DNA from: an uncultured Lachnospiraceae bacterium | GTDB lineage: Bacteria > Bacillota > Clostridia > Lachnospirales > Lachnospiraceae | Direction: 5' to 3' | Assembly: GCA_934293375.1 (NCBI GenBank) | Contig: CAKQYS010000004.1 | Span: 124,001 to 188,000, forward strand | Length of the DNA: 64,000 nucleotides | Part shown: piece after piece, positions 34,396 through 43,275 of the stretch | Layout of the letters: each line of letters opens with the position of its first letter | Position numbering within the stretch: the stretch's first letter is position 1 | Notes under the pieces: generated by a model | The model's database searches: none | Seen by the model: only the letters and a program-made list of their open reading frames with translations | Told to the model about the DNA's origin: nothing | Program-made: the position numbers and the translations under genes

Positions 34396-37119
34396 CTATT
34401 CATCCTTTGAGATAGATAACATACCATTCTCGCCTGATGCCATAAGGAAGGTCAATCCAACCTTCTTTCTGGTTGAGTTCGCATCTGCTACATAGATCTC
34501 TCCGGTCTCTACCAATGACTTCGCAATGTTCAGTACAATATCCTTGAACTCTAAAAGTTCTCTCTTGTCTGTAGAAGTCAGCTTAAACAGATACTGATTC
34601 TTGGAACTGATCAACAGAATGCTGTAGGAAAGATTCCGTCCCTTTGTTGTGAGGATGGCAGATCCAATCATTCGCGAATTCGCAATGACAATCTCTGCAT
34701 TATCATCCTGCATATACTCTGTCAGAATCAGCTTATATACCTTGAGGTAATCCTCTTCCTTGCTGGTATCTACCGGCATCTCTGCAACCGCAAACTCTGC
34801 AATGGAATCTGCAAGTTTGATCGTACCACCCTCATCATTGATCTGAGCTGTACAATTCTTCGGTACAAGCAAACGGAAGAATTTATTTGCAATTTCCTTC
34901 TGATCATCTCCTACCATCGGCAACACCAGATCATTATATGCCATTTCCAGCTTATACATAGCGCTTAAGGATGCCTCATCACCCTTCTGTGCCTTCTCCT
35001 TCAATCTGCCATATAATTCACGGATCTGCAGACTTAAGAACGGAGACAATGCAATCACCTTATCAATTGCAGGTGCATAGCCCTTTTCTGCAACAGTCAG
35101 ATACATCTTCAGCATCTCTGTTTTCTCGCCGCCCTTTGCCTCCTTATACTCGATCACTTCATACATATATTCCTTCTCGAAATCTGTATAACCGCCATCC
35201 AATGCCTTCTCAAAATATGCAATCGAGCGCTTCTCACCATGATAATCTTCCTTGCGTTCTTCCTGTCTGTAAATCTTACCAAGCTCATATGCCGCCTGCA
35301 TAGAACCAAGATCCATCGCCACCCGGAAGGAATGCTCTATATTCTTGTCATTGGCGAGGAAGAATACCTGATCCTTCTTCTTAATCGCTACATCCAAAGC
35401 GGCATTCGCATCACCGGATTCCACAGCCCTCTCCCATGTTTCCACAGTCGTCTGCAGATCTGCATTGCCCAGTGCCTCAATATCCTTGATATAAGCATCT
35501 GCTTCAATAATACCATTCTCCAATGCTCTGCGGAAATAATCCAGCGCAACGCGTCCATCCCGCTTACAGCTAAGCACACCATAATAATACAGTCTGCCAA
35601 GATAAAACGGTACTCTCTTGTGATGCAGTCTGTCAGCCTCTTCGTACCACTGCTTGGCAGAAGCATACTCCTTAAGCTGCTGGTCATAAATATTACCGAT
35701 CAGGAATGCCAGATCCGGATCCTTATTTGCATTAAACAGCTCCTGTGCATAGGTAACCGCCTTCTGGATATCACGATATGGACTATCCTCATCAAAATAC
35801 AACTCAATCAGCAGATAACTTGCCTTCAGACTACCATTATTCAATGCCCGCTTTGCAAACTCCATCGCAAGCTCATAATCACCCATATAATAATGAAAAA
35901 CCGCCTCACTGTAATACTGGTTCTCCTTACGGTTGGCACTCTGTTCACTAAGCAGTGTCGGATTCACAAATGCGAAGGAATTACCAACCTCAAAAATAAT
36001 CTCTTCATACTGCTCAATAATATCCATGGTCGCACATACACATCGAATACATGCCAGTCTGTTCTGCTGCTCAAATGCGAATGTCACAATACCCTTCTCT
36101 AACTCCTTGTGATAGAAGGTAGCACAGATACCATCTGCATACTCTGTGATATATTCCTGAATGTTCATATCTATATCAAATGCATCATTCAGATAACGCA
36201 TATACATCTCCAATGTACGCTTGGATTCCTTCGGCTTACTATCATAATCCACATAAATCGCAAAATCCTTATAGGTACGGCTCGGTGCATAATACTCTTC
36301 ATCTGTATCTGTATTGATACTCTTCACCCAGTCCTTTGGAAGCTTGTGAATAAAGCCCTCCACCTCGTTATGTACATAAGTGTATTGATACTGCTGCTTG
36401 GATGCCTCAATCACACGGAAATGTGGTTCAATTCCCTTCTCACGGCGTTTCTCCGCAATCTGCGTATACAGTGCATCCTTCTCCTCAAACTGAATACTGT
36501 CCTCATGGGTATCCTTATATTCTACACGTTCTAACGCAATCTGCGCCCTCTGATCACCCTTATCTGCCAGCTTCTGATACCACATCTTCGCCTTCTCTAA
36601 ATCGACCGGAATGATGTAATCACTTTTATTGCCGTGCTCGTCAATTCGATTCAAGCCATTCTCATGAATCTCACCAAGCTTCAGATATGCAGCATGCACA
36701 TCCTTATCAGCAGCCTTTTCATAATAGGTGAGTGCTCTGGCAAAATTCTGGATATCCAGATACATATCACCAAGCTTCAAGGCAATCTCCGGCTCCTCCG
36801 ACAAAGTGTAATATCTTTCAAGATACTTTGCAGATCTCGGAATGTCCTGCGTCACCTTGGCATTGCCGTATTTTCCTGTCTCATACAGCTCAGACAATAA
36901 CTTCAGTGCATCACAGCCAAAATCCTTATACTGCGGATCCATGGTACCAATATCTGCCACAGATTCTAATGCGGACACTGCCTCTATGGATATACCATGA
37001 TCGATCAGATCAAGTGCTTTATTAAATTGTAACTCCACATTATTGACTTCCTGGGTCTGCTTGTGTGTCAACCGACCTATAATTGGAATCTTATCAAGAA
37101 TAGCCGAAAAACGTCCCAT
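34396..37119 (-). CDS. Large Sel1/TPR repeat protein
   Basis: The 907-residue protein has no signal peptide or membrane helix. It contains many Sel1/TPR-like helical repeats (for example IALKLGDMYLDIQNFARALTY, AAYLKLGEIHENG, FAKRALNNGSLKASYLLIEL, AAYELGKIYRQEERKED), interrupted at about residues 230-400 by a non-repeat region. The last 150 residues form a separate mixed alpha/beta domain. Repeats of this sort bind proteins. I do not know its partner. The FliD-like gene precedes it by 41 bases on the same strand. Confidence 0.85.
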   Translation of the reverse strand: MGRFSAILDKIPIIGRLTHKQTQEVNNVELQFNKALDLIDHGISIEAVSALESVADIGTMDPQYKDFGCDALKLLSELYETGKYGNAKVTQDIPRSAKYLERYYTLSEEPEIALKLGDMYLDIQNFARALTYYEKAADKDVHAAYLKLGEIHENGLNRIDEHGNKSDYIIPVDLEKAKMWYQKLADKGDQRAQIALERVEYKDTHEDSIQFEEKDALYTQIAEKRREKGIEPHFRVIEASKQQYQYTYVHNEVEGFIHKLPKDWVKSINTDTDEEYYAPSRTYKDFAIYVDYDSKPKESKRTLEMYMRYLNDAFDIDMNIQEYITEYADGICATFYHKELEKGIVTFAFEQQNRLACIRCVCATMDIIEQYEEIIFEVGNSFAFVNPTLLSEQSANRKENQYYSEAVFHYYMGDYELAMEFAKRALNNGSLKASYLLIELYFDEDSPYRDIQKAVTYAQELFNANKDPDLAFLIGNIYDQQLKEYASAKQWYEEADRLHHKRVPFYLGRLYYYGVLSCKRDGRVALDYFRRALENGIIEADAYIKDIEALGNADLQTTVETWERAVESGDANAALDVAIKKKDQVFFLANDKNIEHSFRVAMDLGSMQAAYELGKIYRQEERKEDYHGEKRSIAYFEKALDGGYTDFEKEYMYEVIEYKEAKGGEKTEMLKMYLTVAEKGYAPAIDKVIALSPFLSLQIRELYGRLKEKAQKGDEASLSAMYKLEMAYNDLVLPMVGDDQKEIANKFFRLLVPKNCTAQINDEGGTIKLADSIAEFAVAEMPVDTSKEEDYLKVYKLILTEYMQDDNAEIVIANSRMIGSAILTTKGRNLSYSILLISSKNQYLFKLTSTDKRELLEFKDIVLNIAKSLVETGEIYVADANSTRKKVGLTFLMASGENGMLSISKDE

Positions 37120-37160
37120 ACTCCATCCCTCTTCTATATAAACTCATAAATAAACATTAA

Positions 37161-37913
37161 CTAAAAAATACTGTCATACATAGAGCCAACTGACAACGCA
37201 TTTACAGCATATGAGCCTGATGCCTTGTAGGTTCCTCTATCGATACTGCTGATCGCATTCGATGCCAGTCTGCCAAGCTCATCTGCCTGGACCATGATCC
37301 GCCCGGCATAGGAACCGGTTCCCTCAAATGCACTCTGCACCTGCTTCATATCAGCTTTTTTGAACACATCCTCATCTATGGATAAGGTGTTATCACTCTT
37401 AACCGTGATACCAATCTTCTCCAGCATACCTGCATTGGCCTTCGTGGTATTCGTCATATTCAAAGTCTTGCGGAGCACGGATACTGTGTCTGAATCAATG
37501 GTATTCTTCACAACATCGTTATAGCTGTCCACAAAATTCTTGACGGCCTTGTAGATGCCATCCGTATCATATGCCTGCGATGTTTTGCCGGTTGCGTCAT
37601 CTACTACCGTGTCTGTATGAAACACAGATGACGATCCTGTCTTTGACAATACAGAAGCCGCCTCTTTCAGTGCAGCACTATTCCCCTTTGCGCTTGTCAG
37701 CGATACCCTCTCGGTATTCTGTGCTGTCCGCTGCGATGCTGCTGTATTCTTTGCATAATACGACTTCGCAAGCTTATAATAAGTTCCACGCTTGATCATA
37801 GACCAGTCTGATAATAAACCGGTCGACAGTCCGAAGCCGGATGAAGACTTAGACATACTGTTATACAGATCATAGCTGCTATTGCGATTGGATATTGAAA
37901 ATAAATTATTCAT
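37161..37913 (-). CDS. Orphan FliD C-terminal-like protein
   Basis: I start at ATG 37913 (250 residues), with GGGGAG upstream. The central part resembles the C-terminal half of flagellar cap protein FliD: AVKNFVDSYNDVVKNTI, LEKIGITVKSDNTLSIDEDVFKKA, and QSAFEGTGSYAGRI. The FliD N-terminal domain is missing and the protein is Ser/Thr-rich with no cysteines. No flagellar gene is nearby. It is probably co-transcribed with the Sel1/TPR gene. It may be a secreted or surface filament-associated protein. Confidence 0.75.
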   Translation of the reverse strand: MNNLFSISNRNSSYDLYNSMSKSSSGFGLSTGLLSDWSMIKRGTYYKLAKSYYAKNTAASQRTAQNTERVSLTSAKGNSAALKEAASVLSKTGSSSVFHTDTVVDDATGKTSQAYDTDGIYKAVKNFVDSYNDVVKNTIDSDTVSVLRKTLNMTNTTKANAGMLEKIGITVKSDNTLSIDEDVFKKADMKQVQSAFEGTGSYAGRIMVQADELGRLASNAISSIDRGTYKASGSYAVNALSVGSMYDSIF

Positions 37914-37989
37914 AACGATCGCTCCCCTAACAAACATAATATAGAGCTATACCCTCTCTATTTATAGTTAGATTTATTGTATCATTAAA

Positions 37990-38244
37990 TTATAATGAAC
38001 ACAAGTATTTTTCAAGTTTTGACACAGCTGCAACCTCGTCCTCTCCGGTTGCTTCCACTGTAACATCTTCACCCTTCTTGAGTCCCAGACTCATCATACC
38101 CATAATACTCTTTGCATTGATTTTTCTGTCCTGTGCTTCCAGATAGATCTTGCTCTCAAACTGGCTTGCGATCTGCACAAGCATGGCGACTGGTCTCTCC
38201 TCCGGATCTGCTGTGATGTTCACTGTCATTTTCTTGCTAATCAT
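37990..38244 (-). CDS. Crh-like HPr paralogue (Ser46 kept, His15 replaced)
   Basis: The start is ATG 38244 (84 residues, AAAGGAG upstream). It is an HPr fold: residue 15, the PTS phospho-His, is Glu (DPEERPVAM), while the regulatory Ser46 context is intact (NAKSIMGMMSLG). This is the pattern of Bacillus Crh, which is phosphorylated only by HPr kinase and acts as CcpA co-regulator. The gene follows whiA as crh does in Bacillus, and hprK lies 4 kb upstream in the same run. It cannot carry PTS phosphate by the His15 route. Confidence 0.88.
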   Translation of the reverse strand: MISKKMTVNITADPEERPVAMLVQIASQFESKIYLEAQDRKINAKSIMGMMSLGLKKGEDVTVEATGEDEVAAVSKLEKYLCSL

Positions 38245-38312
38245 AATACTACTCCTTTCGTGATCTGCCGGGGAAAATGATCCTGCCGGCACCCATTCAT
38301 AAAACACTACAT

Positions 38313-39224
38313 TCATCTCAAGTCAGAAGCGATCTGACTCAGCTTCCTTAATCTATGATTCACACCGGATTTTGTAACCGGTGGATCTAACATTTCTCCC
38401 AGCTCCGCTAACGACGCATCCGGCTCATTCAGGCGTAATTCCGCCATCTGCCGAAGCGGCTTTGGCAGGTTTCCAAATCCTACCATGCGCTCGATCAGTT
38501 GAATATCTTCAATCTGTTTTCTTGAAGCACTTACCGTCTTATTAATATTTGCGGTCTCGCAGTTTACCCTGCGGTTCACAAGATTTTTTACATCCTTCAG
38601 GATCCTGACATTCTCCATCTCCATGAGTGCCAGAGGTGCCCCGATGACATTCAGGAAATCGACTATCATCGAACCATCTTTTATGTATACAACATCATAT
38701 TTTTTACGTTGTACAATCTTGCCCTCTATATCCATATCCTTGAGAATTGCACATGTCTCATTCGCCATCCACGGCGATAAAAACACCATCTCCAGGTGAT
38801 ATGCTTTCTCCGGATTATTGATAGAACCACTTGTAAGAAATACACCCTTTAGGAATGCGCGCTTACAACATACACGCTGCAACACGATGCTATCCCATCT
38901 CAATGCGCCCTCATCCAATACTTTTCTCTTTCGCTTCAGAATATCCTCTGTCAAATGCAAAAGCTTCACCGTCTCAAGCACCTTATATACCTGTCTGGAT
39001 TCTGTAAGTTCTGTAAATCCAAATAAACGCTTATATAATTCAGATACCAATTCCTTAATATCTTCATGTTCTGTTGAAAATCCAAGCCGGAGTCTTCTCT
39101 CGCTGTCAATTGATATTTGTCCAGCTGTGCAGATAAGTGCGGTCAGTAATGCGATCTGGCAGTGCCTTCCTGCAGGTATATCCGACATCAGTTCCTGCTT
39201 TACCTTCATTGAAAAAGACATCAT
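38313..39224 (-). CDS. whiA: WhiA, sporulation/division-associated DNA-binding protein
   Basis: The 303-residue protein has an N-terminal homing-endonuclease-like domain (MKVKQELMSDIP, GVFLTSGSINNPEKAYHLE) and a C-terminal helix-turn-helix (SLAELGEMLDPPVTKSGVNHRLRKL). WhiA influences cell division and chromosome segregation in Firmicutes. It starts two bases after rapZ stops. The ATG 39224 has AAGGGG upstream; the ATG three bases later is also possible. Confidence 0.96.
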   Translation of the reverse strand: MMSFSMKVKQELMSDIPAGRHCQIALLTALICTAGQISIDSERRLRLGFSTEHEDIKELVSELYKRLFGFTELTESRQVYKVLETVKLLHLTEDILKRKRKVLDEGALRWDSIVLQRVCCKRAFLKGVFLTSGSINNPEKAYHLEMVFLSPWMANETCAILKDMDIEGKIVQRKKYDVVYIKDGSMIVDFLNVIGAPLALMEMENVRILKDVKNLVNRRVNCETANINKTVSASRKQIEDIQLIERMVGFGNLPKPLRQMAELRLNEPDASLAELGEMLDPPVTKSGVNHRLRKLSQIASDLR

Positions 39225-39226
39225 TT

Positions 39227-40099
39227 CTACCCCTTCGTAACCGCATCTTTACCAATATCCCTGTGGAAACACTTCGCTGTATATGGAAGTGCCTGCATCT
39301 CTCTATGCAGATAATTTGCAACCGTCACAGATCGGTGCTTGCCTCCGGTACAGCCGATTGCGATCACAAGCTGGTTCTTGCCCTCTTTCATGTAGTTCGG
39401 GATCAGAAATGTAATCATATCTGTTAATTTATCTAAGAATTCCTCTGCCTCAGGACAGTTCATGACATACTCCTGTATCACCTCGTCATTACCCGTCAAC
39501 GGTCTGAGCGACAGATCATAGTATGGATTCGGCAGGAACCTGACATCAAATACCAGGTCTGCATCTCTTGGAATACCGTATTTGAATCCAAACGACATGG
39601 TCGTCACGATAAAACTCTCATAATGCCGGTTCTTCACAAAAATCTTGTCCAATTCCATTTTGAGTTCTCTCGTCAGCAGGTTGCTCGTATCAATAATAAG
39701 ATCTGCTTCTTTACGAAGGAACGCAATCTGCTCCATCTCCCTGCGGATTCCATCCTCTATCCGCCCTAATCCGGCCAGAGGATGCGTTCTTCTCGTCTCC
39801 TTATAGCGCTTCACCAAAACATCCTCGGACGCATCTAAAAACAATATCTCATATGCATATCCCGCACGCTTGATCTGTGCCAGAACTCCCGGCAGGTCAG
39901 AAAGTCCTTTTCCGCTTCGGATATCCAGACCGATTGCAATCTTATCCAACGGAGAATCCTCTGCATTCGCCAATTCAGCAAACTTCACCATCAACTGTAC
40001 CGGAAGATTATCCACACAAAAGAACCCTATATCTTCCATCATCTTTAACGCTGTACTTTTTCCTGCTCCGGACATTCCTGTCACAATCACAAATCGCAT
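39227..40099 (-). CDS. rapZ: RapZ-family nucleotide-binding protein
   Basis: The 290-residue protein has a P-loop (TGMSGAGKST, residues 7-16), DDLP-like segment (VDNLPVQLMVKF), and the C-terminal GCTGGKHRSVTVANYL signature. In Gram-negatives RapZ controls glucosamine-6-phosphate synthase RNA; in Bacillus (YvcJ) its role is less clear. It lies between murB and whiA as in other Firmicutes; the usual yvcK gene is absent between it and whiA. Confidence 0.96.
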   Translation of the reverse strand: MRFVIVTGMSGAGKSTALKMMEDIGFFCVDNLPVQLMVKFAELANAEDSPLDKIAIGLDIRSGKGLSDLPGVLAQIKRAGYAYEILFLDASEDVLVKRYKETRRTHPLAGLGRIEDGIRREMEQIAFLRKEADLIIDTSNLLTRELKMELDKIFVKNRHYESFIVTTMSFGFKYGIPRDADLVFDVRFLPNPYYDLSLRPLTGNDEVIQEYVMNCPEAEEFLDKLTDMITFLIPNYMKEGKNQLVIAIGCTGGKHRSVTVANYLHREMQALPYTAKCFHRDIGKDAVTKG

Positions 40100-40113
40100 A
40101 CAATCACCCTTAT

Positions 40114-41028
40114 CTAAAAGCTGCCTAAAAACTTAACCTCCGGCTCCAGCGTGACACCGGAATTCTCCTGTACTTTCCTTCTTACATCCTCAACCAAAGT
40201 CATAACGTCTGCAGCAGTTGCACCACCTGTATTCACCACAAAACCGCAATGCTTATCTGATACCCTGGCACCGCCAACCTGATAGCCCCGAAGTCCGGCA
40301 TCGTCTATCAGCTTACCTGCAAAATATCCCTCTGGACGCTTAAATGTACTGCCCGCACTCGGATATTCCAGTGGCTGCTTCTCTTTACGGGCTGCTGCCA
40401 GTGTTTTCATACAGGATTCTATTTCCTGATGCACTCCCACCCGAAGCTGCAGCCTGACTTCTACTACGATCAGATTCTCAGCAGCAATCGCACTGTGCCG
40501 GTATCCAAAATCCAGTTGATCAGCCTGCAATGTATAAAATCTGCCATCCTGATCCATCACTGTAACCTCGGAAACAACATCTTTCATCTCACCGCCATAT
40601 GCACCTGCATTCATCACAACCGCTCCGCCTACAGTTCCGGGAATCCCGGATGCAAATTCAAGACCGGTAAGCTCTGCTGCACATGCCATTTTCGCAATCT
40701 TTACAAGCAAAGCTCCGGCTCCGGCTGTGATCACCGCCAGATCACCATCGATCTCTATGCTATTCAATGTCTGATAAATCTGAATGATCACACCCTCGTA
40801 TCCTGCATCCGACACCAGAAGATTACTGCCATTTCCAATGATATAAAATGGTACCTGTTCCTGTCTGCAGACTTGTATCGTCTGTGCAAGCTCATCTCTT
40901 GTCCGGGGCATCACCAGATACCTGGCGGCTCCACCGATACGGAATGTTGTGTGCCTGCTCATCGGTTCATTGATACATAATGTACCACCATATATATTTT
41001 TCAGTCTTTGTCCTATCTGACCTGACAT
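40114..41028 (-). CDS. murB: UDP-N-acetylenolpyruvoylglucosamine reductase
   Basis: I start at ATG 41028 (304 residues; GAGGGT upstream). The FAD enzyme makes UDP-MurNAc for cell wall synthesis. Visible: [14 protein letters not shown] segment, [19 protein letters not shown], catalytic YRHS (type IIb usually has Ser/Cys nearby; here SAGSTFKRP provides Ser), and C-terminal EPEVKFLG. Length fits the clostridial type. Confidence 0.95.
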   Translation of the reverse strand: MSGQIGQRLKNIYGGTLCINEPMSRHTTFRIGGAARYLVMPRTRDELAQTIQVCRQEQVPFYIIGNGSNLLVSDAGYEGVIIQIYQTLNSIEIDGDLAVITAGAGALLVKIAKMACAAELTGLEFASGIPGTVGGAVVMNAGAYGGEMKDVVSEVTVMDQDGRFYTLQADQLDFGYRHSAIAAENLIVVEVRLQLRVGVHQEIESCMKTLAAARKEKQPLEYPSAGSTFKRPEGYFAGKLIDDAGLRGYQVGGARVSDKHCGFVVNTGGATAADVMTLVEDVRRKVQENSGVTLEPEVKFLGSF

Positions 41029-41164
41029 ATTACCCTCACATTTCACTATTGTGGTTCACGCCATATCATATGCCTAACGGCACATTTTCATACTTAGAAC
41101 AGGCCAAACCTTTTTTATCATACAATATGCCATAAAAATCTTCAATGTCAAATGCACATAAAAA

Positions 41165-41188
41165 AAAGGGGGAAAATCTTCCCCCTTT
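41165..41188 (-). terminator. Terminator after the glucokinase gene
   Basis: Stem AAAGGGGGAA/TTCCCCCTTT (41165-41174 with 41179-41188), 4-nt loop, followed on the minus strand by a T-run. murB therefore needs its own promoter between 41029 and 41164. Confidence 0.85.
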
Positions 41189-41214
41189 GGGCAAATTGCC
41201 AATGAATTCCTATT

Positions 41215-42156
41215 CTACTTGGAAAGGATAGCCTTTGCAGAACCATAGATTCCTGCATCATTGCCTAATGTGGCCAATGCGAACTTTGTTCCTCTACACG
41301 CATGGAACGCATACTTCTGAAAATACTTGCTTGTCGTATCAATCAACACCTGTCCTGCTCTTGACACGCCGCCACCAATTACGAAGATCTCAGGATCTAC
41401 AACACAGGCGATCTGTGCAAGCGCCTTACCTAACACCTTTCCATGTTCTTCTACCAGCTCACTTGCCAACTCATCGCCTTCCTTCGCAGCATCAAAGATC
41501 TCCTTCGCAGATACATACTGCAGACTCCGAAGCTTTGATGGCTTATCAGAACTGACCAACGCTCTGTTCGCTGCTCTTACGATACCGGTTGCGGATGTAT
41601 ACTGTTCAAGACATCCGGTCTTACCACATCCACACACCTCTGTCTCATCATCATTAACCTGCATATGACCGATCTCACCACCGGCACCATTCACACCGGA
41701 GAGCATCTTGCCATTCAGGATAATACCGCCACCGACTCCTGTTCCTAATGTGACCATAACCTGATTGGCATATCCCTTGCCGCCGCCCTGCCACATCTCG
41801 CCAAGTGCAGCCATGTTGGCATCATTACCAGCCTTCACCGGCAGTCCGATGATCTTCTCTAACTCCTCTTCGCAGTTAAAAATGCCCCATCCAAGATTTG
41901 CACACTTTAATACTGTACCATCATCCTTCACCGGACCCGGTACACCCATGCCGACACCTGCAACATTACTCTTATCAATGTTCTTCTCTGCCAGCTTGTC
42001 CTCAATCGACTCTGCCACATCACTTAAGATATACTTACCGCCTTCATCCTTACGGGTCGTAATCTCCCACTTATCTAATAACTCACCCTTTACCGTGAAC
42101 AGACCGTGCTTTACGGTTGTTCCTCCGATATCTACTCCTACTACATACTCTGCCAT
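41215..42156 (-). CDS. ROK-family glucokinase
   Basis: The 313-residue sugar kinase has the ATP-binding motif GVDIGGTTVKHGL, catalytic Asp in VKAGNDANMAA (near 105), ROK signature GGEIGHMQV, and the zinc-binding CGCGKTGCLEQY. The likely reaction is glucose to glucose-6-phosphate. It follows hprK by 67 bases on the same strand, fitting a carbon-control context. Confidence 0.93.
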   Translation of the reverse strand: MAEYVVGVDIGGTTVKHGLFTVKGELLDKWEITTRKDEGGKYILSDVAESIEDKLAEKNIDKSNVAGVGMGVPGPVKDDGTVLKCANLGWGIFNCEEELEKIIGLPVKAGNDANMAALGEMWQGGGKGYANQVMVTLGTGVGGGIILNGKMLSGVNGAGGEIGHMQVNDDETEVCGCGKTGCLEQYTSATGIVRAANRALVSSDKPSKLRSLQYVSAKEIFDAAKEGDELASELVEEHGKVLGKALAQIACVVDPEIFVIGGGVSRAGQVLIDTTSKYFQKYAFHACRGTKFALATLGNDAGIYGSAKAILSK

Positions 42157-42223
42157 GTATTTATCCTCCTTACATTCTAATTCTTTCCAGACAATTGTGA
42201 AACTCTTCCTATCAATTCAATAT

Positions 42224-43174
42224 CTAGAACAGATCGTCCTCATCTAACTCACCCATCATATTCTTCGTAACACGGTTATACATTTCTTTTGCCGCATTGT
42301 ATCCCATCTTCTTCTGCCTATGGTTGACAGCTGCCGACTCCACGATGATTGCCAGATTTCGTCCCGGTCTGATTGGAATCGAATGGCATACCACCTTGTT
42401 GCCAAGAAACTCCGTATACTGATCCTCCAGTCCGAGTCTGTCATACTGCGTATCCTTACTCCACTCTTCGAGTTTGATCACCAGATCGATCGACTGGGTC
42501 ATCTTAACACATTCAATACCGAACAAAGTCTTTACATCGATAATACCGATACCACGAAGCTCAATAAAATGTCTTGTGATACTTGGTGCCGAACCGATCA
42601 GGGTATCGTCACTCACCTTTTTGATCTCCACAACATCATCGGATACCAGACGATGTCCACGCTTGATCAGTTCCAGAGCTGCCTCACTCTTTCCGATACC
42701 GCTCTCTCCCATGATCAGAATTCCCTCGCCGTATACATCCACCAGCACAGCATGGATCGTCATTCGGGGTGCCAGCTCCACATGCAACCATCTTGTGATC
42801 TCCGATACGAAGGATGATGTTGTCTTCGAACAGGTAAACACCGGTACCCCGTATTTCTTTGCAATCTCTAAAATGTACGGTTCCGGTTCAATATCTCTGC
42901 AAAATACCAGACATGGGAACTTGTAGCTGAAAAACACCTCTAATGTCTTCTTGTTCTCTTCCTCTGTATGCATATTGGTCAGATATGCATGCTCAACATT
43001 ACCACAGATCTGAATCCGTGCTGCATCAAAATGTTCAAAGAATCCGGCAAACTGTACTGCCGGCCTGTTGATATCCGGGTCAGAAATCAGTATCTCATCT
43101 GTATTGATCTCCGGAATCAGATTCACAAGGTTCATCTTCTGGATGACCTTTGTCAACGAAATCGAATATTCCAT
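42224..43174 (-). CDS. hprK: HPr kinase/phosphorylase
   Basis: The 316-residue bifunctional enzyme phosphorylates and dephosphorylates Ser46 of HPr/Crh. Walker A is GESGIGKSE (residues about 155-163), with the catalytic His in the region before it, GHRLVSDDVVEI and the signature LRGIGIIDVKTLFG (near 205). It is downstream of uvrC and upstream of glucokinase. Its probable substrate, the Crh-like protein, is in the window. Confidence 0.97.
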   Translation of the reverse strand: MEYSISLTKVIQKMNLVNLIPEINTDEILISDPDINRPAVQFAGFFEHFDAARIQICGNVEHAYLTNMHTEEENKKTLEVFFSYKFPCLVFCRDIEPEPYILEIAKKYGVPVFTCSKTTSSFVSEITRWLHVELAPRMTIHAVLVDVYGEGILIMGESGIGKSEAALELIKRGHRLVSDDVVEIKKVSDDTLIGSAPSITRHFIELRGIGIIDVKTLFGIECVKMTQSIDLVIKLEEWSKDTQYDRLGLEDQYTEFLGNKVVCHSIPIRPGRNLAIIVESAAVNHRQKKMGYNAAKEMYNRVTKNMMGELDEDDLF

Positions 43175-43275
43175 AAAACGCTCCTTCTCCTCGTCAAAAT
43201 ATAGAAATATTATATCATGGTCTAACCTGAAATACCAGCAGAGAATGGGGCATGATTCTCTGTTTCTCGTTTCGG

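Noticed and set aside
35239..36102. 287-residue plus-strand frame
   Set aside because: Antisense shadow of the Sel1/TPR gene, rich in Ile/Cys from reversed codons, no start signal.
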